A DNA stretch of 64,000 nt. Source: Natronocalculus amylovorans. GTDB taxonomy: Archaea; Halobacteriota; Halobacteria; Halobacteriales; Haloferacaceae. The DNA lies in assembly GCF_023638035.1 (NCBI RefSeq), contig NZ_JAKRVX010000010.1, positions 19,924 through 83,923 on the forward strand, read 5' to 3'. How positions within the stretch are numbered: the first letter of the stretch is position 1; each line of letters opens with the position of its first letter. This document shows positions 61,232 to 64,000 of the stretch, piece by piece. The notes beneath the pieces are model-generated. The model did no database searches. It was given only the letters and a program-made list of their open reading frames with translations, and was not told the origin of the DNA. The position numbers were made by a program, and so were the translations under genes.

Positions 61232-63767
61232 CGTCTGTGAATTCGATCTCGAAATATTCTCGAGCAAATTGTTTCAGTTGATCGATATCGACGATCGCCC
61301 CATATTCGTCGTTCACAGCTGCAACTTTCTCAGGGAAACTCCGCTGCTTTCTCTTCGGTAGCCCTTCCAACTGTGGCATGACATACATAATGAGAGCATC
61401 AGTGAACTCCGATGACTCCCTGTCTCGAACTTGGGAAAGCATGTCCCTAATGATCGCGGGTCCGATAGCTCGAACCTCGTTGATCGTTTCCCAAAGTTCG
61501 GCAGTGATAGCAGCGGTCTCGTCTGAAATAGGATTCTCGTACCACGCTTCTGCGTACTCCTGAATTAGCTCATCGTCAATCTCGGAAGGGATCGATACCG
61601 GGACGAATGCGAATCGGCGCATGAAAGCATAGCTCATCTGGTACAGAGAGGTCTTGTCGTAGGTATTCATTGTCGCCAGGAGGCGCCAGTCAGATGGAAT
61701 AAAATAGTGATTCGGCGCTAGTGATGAGACCTCCGCGTTCTCTGGGTCTCCGATGAGCGTAACCGGATCATCATTGGATTCATCGAAAGGCAGCGTGATG
61801 GTTTCTCCTGTAAGCGCAGAGAAGAGGGATCCAAATGCCTTGTCGATATCAGCTCGATTGAGCTCGTCGATGATTAACCATTCATTCTTTGGTGTCTCTC
61901 CATTGTTGGCCATGAATCGGTCGAGAAAGACACCAGGATGGAATTCGAGGCTCCTATCGGTTTCTGGCCGGTAACCTCCGATGGTGTCGAAGGTAGACCA
62001 GTCTGCGGAGGCCGTGACCATCTTGTGTTCCTCATCGACGTAATAGCGGGCCACGTGTCGGGCCAGTTTCGTCTTTCCAGTCCCAGGTGGGCCGGTGAGA
62101 ATCACGTGCTTGCCGTTTTTTAATGCAGATTGGATCCGATTCAAGATCCGTGTCTCTTCTCCTGATCTAAAGACCAAGTCCGACAATTCTATTTCACCTT
62201 CAGCCGCTTCGATGACAGAAGGTCGTTTAGCCTGCCACTCGCCGAAAGTATCTGGTTTTTCGCATTCAGGCTCACCTTCCTCGTGATTCTCTTCACTGCC
62301 CCCCAATTTGTTGTCGACACGGTCCACCTGCAGTGTCTCAACAAATTTCTCAATCGTTTCATCGACATCACTGGTTAAATCGACAACTTCCATTCTACGG
62401 GAGAGGGCGCCAATGAAGTGATCCAGCCTCGCATCGAACTCATGTACTGTCCATTGATGGAAGAGTTCATTACCCGACTTAAGACAATTCACCGACACCC
62501 CGCCATTTGTAGCAATCGTACCGGTGGTCACCCAGTCGACACCAATAAATTGGGAGTGGTCAAATTTCACCGAATCTATAGTGGCCGCAATATCGTCATG
62601 GGTTTCAACCCCTTTAGTGCCAGGGAACTCTTCAAAAGTAGCAGTCACCCTACCAACCCCATATGCTACATCGATCCCTGATACATTTGACCCGGCAACA
62701 ATTATGTCCCCCGCTTCAATTCCGTATTGGAAATTGTAGATCTGACGTTCTGAATCCTGTGTCCGTTCTCCCGCTGGCTCATATAGGTTATCTCCTATGT
62801 CGTCGACGGACCACCCGATAGAGGCGAAATTATTCTCGGCCCAAACCGGCCAAAAATCACCACCTTCTGGCGAAACTGCCCAGATTGTTTTGTCCCTGAT
62901 ATCAAATTTTGGCGTAGAATAGAGGCGGTCTATGAACTGATTGTATGTTTTTACTGCCGTGACGAGATCAGCTACTACAGTTCCCACATTCTCCAGATCA
63001 TCAGGACCGTATTCTTTAACAAAGACGGTTCCACTGTTGTACCCTTTGGATCGGTTCAATTCTGGTGAAAGGCTGGCTTGGTCAGCGGTGAATCCATTAG
63101 GGACATCGATCAATTCTCGATACCGTTCCGCATGCCGCTCAAGGATAGTTGATGAATTTGGTCTGATATCTTTTCTACTGGAACAGCGCTGAGCCTCGGT
63201 GGATCCCTGATTTAGCGTAAGATAGAGCCTTCGTTCATTCGGATCAAAGAGATATACGACGTATATCCCACGCTGAGTTGTCGTAGTCTCATCAGACCGT
63301 TCAATTGGGATGTAAGGGATATCCGATATAGCACCTTGGCCAAACGTCGGCCTGATTTCGTATTCACTACTCTGATTACCCAGGACAGCCCTTACGGCAG
63401 GTTCCGTCTGGTCACCAATTAAATCTTGGAGGTTAGGAAAATCATCCAGTGTGTATCCCTGATTATCGGAACCCCGGTCTTCTTGTCCCGATTCAGGGTA
63501 CTCCAGAAGGATTTCTCGGAGGATCTCTGGGAAGGATTCCCCATCTTCGACTGGTTCTAAAAAGTGGGTTGTATCCCCCTGACGCTCAGTTTCTGTCCGG
63601 TGGATATAACCATTCTCAGCAAGCAACTCTGCTATTTCTCCACCTTTTTGAGACGAGAGATCCAGTTCCTGGCAGAAATCATCCAGATAGATACCGGTAC
63701 TTTCGTAAACCAATTCCAACCCGGATCGAGCAACCTCCCCGAACCCACCGTCCTCTGATTCGCTCAT
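61218..63767 (-). CDS. mcrB: McrB-like AAA+ motor with MrcB-N and EVE/PUA-like domains
   Basis: An 849-residue protein. The first 75 residues look like a small winged helix. About 85-290 resembles the MrcB_N/DUF3578 domain (IPYIPIERSDETTTTQRGIY and on). About 305-420 (IWAVSPEGGDFWPVWAENNF, then GDIIVAGSNVSGIDVAYGVG) resembles an EVE/PUA-like reader of modified bases. The motor has Walker A GPPGTGKT at 559-566, Walker B IIDELNRAD at about 632-640, and the McrB-type MNTYDKT at about 699-705 (usually MNTxDR). McrB senses modified DNA and drives McrC. Upstream 63768-64000 shows only a presumed promoter. Confidence 0.88.
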   Translation of the reverse strand: MSESEDGGFGEVARSGLELVYESTGIYLDDFCQELDLSSQKGGEIAELLAENGYIHRTETERQGDTTHFLEPVEDGESFPEILREILLEYPESGQEDRGSDNQGYTLDDFPNLQDLIGDQTEPAVRAVLGNQSSEYEIRPTFGQGAISDIPYIPIERSDETTTTQRGIYVVYLFDPNERRLYLTLNQGSTEAQRCSSRKDIRPNSSTILERHAERYRELIDVPNGFTADQASLSPELNRSKGYNSGTVFVKEYGPDDLENVGTVVADLVTAVKTYNQFIDRLYSTPKFDIRDKTIWAVSPEGGDFWPVWAENNFASIGWSVDDIGDNLYEPAGERTQDSERQIYNFQYGIEAGDIIVAGSNVSGIDVAYGVGRVTATFEEFPGTKGVETHDDIAATIDSVKFDHSQFIGVDWVTTGTIATNGGVSVNCLKSGNELFHQWTVHEFDARLDHFIGALSRRMEVVDLTSDVDETIEKFVETLQVDRVDNKLGGSEENHEEGEPECEKPDTFGEWQAKRPSVIEAAEGEIELSDLVFRSGEETRILNRIQSALKNGKHVILTGPPGTGKTKLARHVARYYVDEEHKMVTASADWSTFDTIGGYRPETDRSLEFHPGVFLDRFMANNGETPKNEWLIIDELNRADIDKAFGSLFSALTGETITLPFDESNDDPVTLIGDPENAEVSSLAPNHYFIPSDWRLLATMNTYDKTSLYQMSYAFMRRFAFVPVSIPSEIDDELIQEYAEAWYENPISDETAAITAELWETINEVRAIGPAIIRDMLSQVRDRESSEFTDALIMYVMPQLEGLPKRKQRSFPEKVAAVNDEYGAIVDIDQLKQFAREYFEIEFTDEHGD

Positions 63768-64000
63768 CGTCCAAAAATAGCAAGAGAACGTGATAAAATA
63801 CCTTCATTCCAAGACAGTTGGTTTTGTTACCCCGATCGCGATCGATCATGAACTTGGGGGTTGAGTGGTACAAAACGAACCGACATCGATGAATAAAACG
63901 CTAGCAAACCCAATTCGATCGGGACATCAGTGAAGTAAGTCCAGTGCCATATTCAGTGTGCTGAGTTCAGTATATTCAGAACGCATTACGACTCACTTCG
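63768..64000. other. upstream region of the McrB-like gene, no gene seen
   Basis: 233 bases to the window end, with several CGATCG sites around 63833-63848. No gene or strong structure is supported; it should include the promoter of the McrBC operon. Confidence 0.4.

Overview
The window looks like part of a large plasmid or secondary replicon of a halophilic archaeon (class Halobacteria). The evidence is: strongly acidic predicted proteins; an Orc1/Cdc6 initiator beside an inverted set of origin-recognition-box-like repeats; a ParA partition ATPase; a haloarchaeal-type I-B CRISPR-Cas locus; several small winged-helix proteins of the phage PhiH1-repressor type; and TATA-like elements about 25 to 30 bases before start codons. 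I do not name a genus. No rRNA or tRNA gene was found.

Layout. 1-5.9 kb: an operon with the tail of a probable MoxR-type ATPase gene, a VWA-domain protein and four overlapping genes, three of them for membrane proteins. 5.9-7.7 kb: replication origin and orc1/cdc6. 7.9-14.2 kb: accessory genes, including a PIN-domain toxin candidate with its partner, a decayed gene, a tyrosine recombinase and a DUF4209/HEPN-like protein. 14.4-19.3 kb: a PadR-like regulator heading a run of tiny overlapping genes (many zinc-ribbon), then parA and its accessory gene. 19.7-35.1 kb: the CRISPR-Cas locus, with two outward-running arrays (46 and 36 repeats) of one repeat family and mirror-image leaders. Between them lie cas6-cas8b-cas7-cas5-cas3 on the minus strand and cas4-cas1-cas2 on the plus strand. 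35.9-39.7 kb: a second run of tiny overlapping genes. 40-43.6 kb: a two-gene PD-(D/E)XK nuclease module, and a 1,120-bp transposon-like cassette carrying a non-transposase gene. 44.4-47.8 kb: a three-gene plasmid-type operon and a tandem pair of winged-helix genes. 48-52 kb: a CDC48-like AAA ATPase gene overlapping a DUF6414-like gene. 52-59 kb: small regulators, a DUF3800 protein, a phosphoesterase, a three-helix membrane protein, two zinc-ribbon microproteins and a TumE/DUF7718-like module. 59.8-63.8 kb: a McrBC-type restriction pair.

Two compositions alternate. The backbone blocks (origin, parA, integrase, tiny-gene operons, 44-47 kb) are very rich in the palindrome CGATCG. The defence and accessory blocks are more AT-rich and poor in it, which suggests modular acquisition. 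An exact 42-bp dyad (CTAACCAACA, 22 bases, TGTTGGTTAG) occurs three times, near the origin, beside parA and at 42.4 kb; it is a strong candidate for a plasmid-specific protein-binding or centromere site. The best candidates for undescribed systems are the AAA-DUF6414 pair, the 40-42 kb nuclease pair and the cargo gene of the 42.5 kb cassette.
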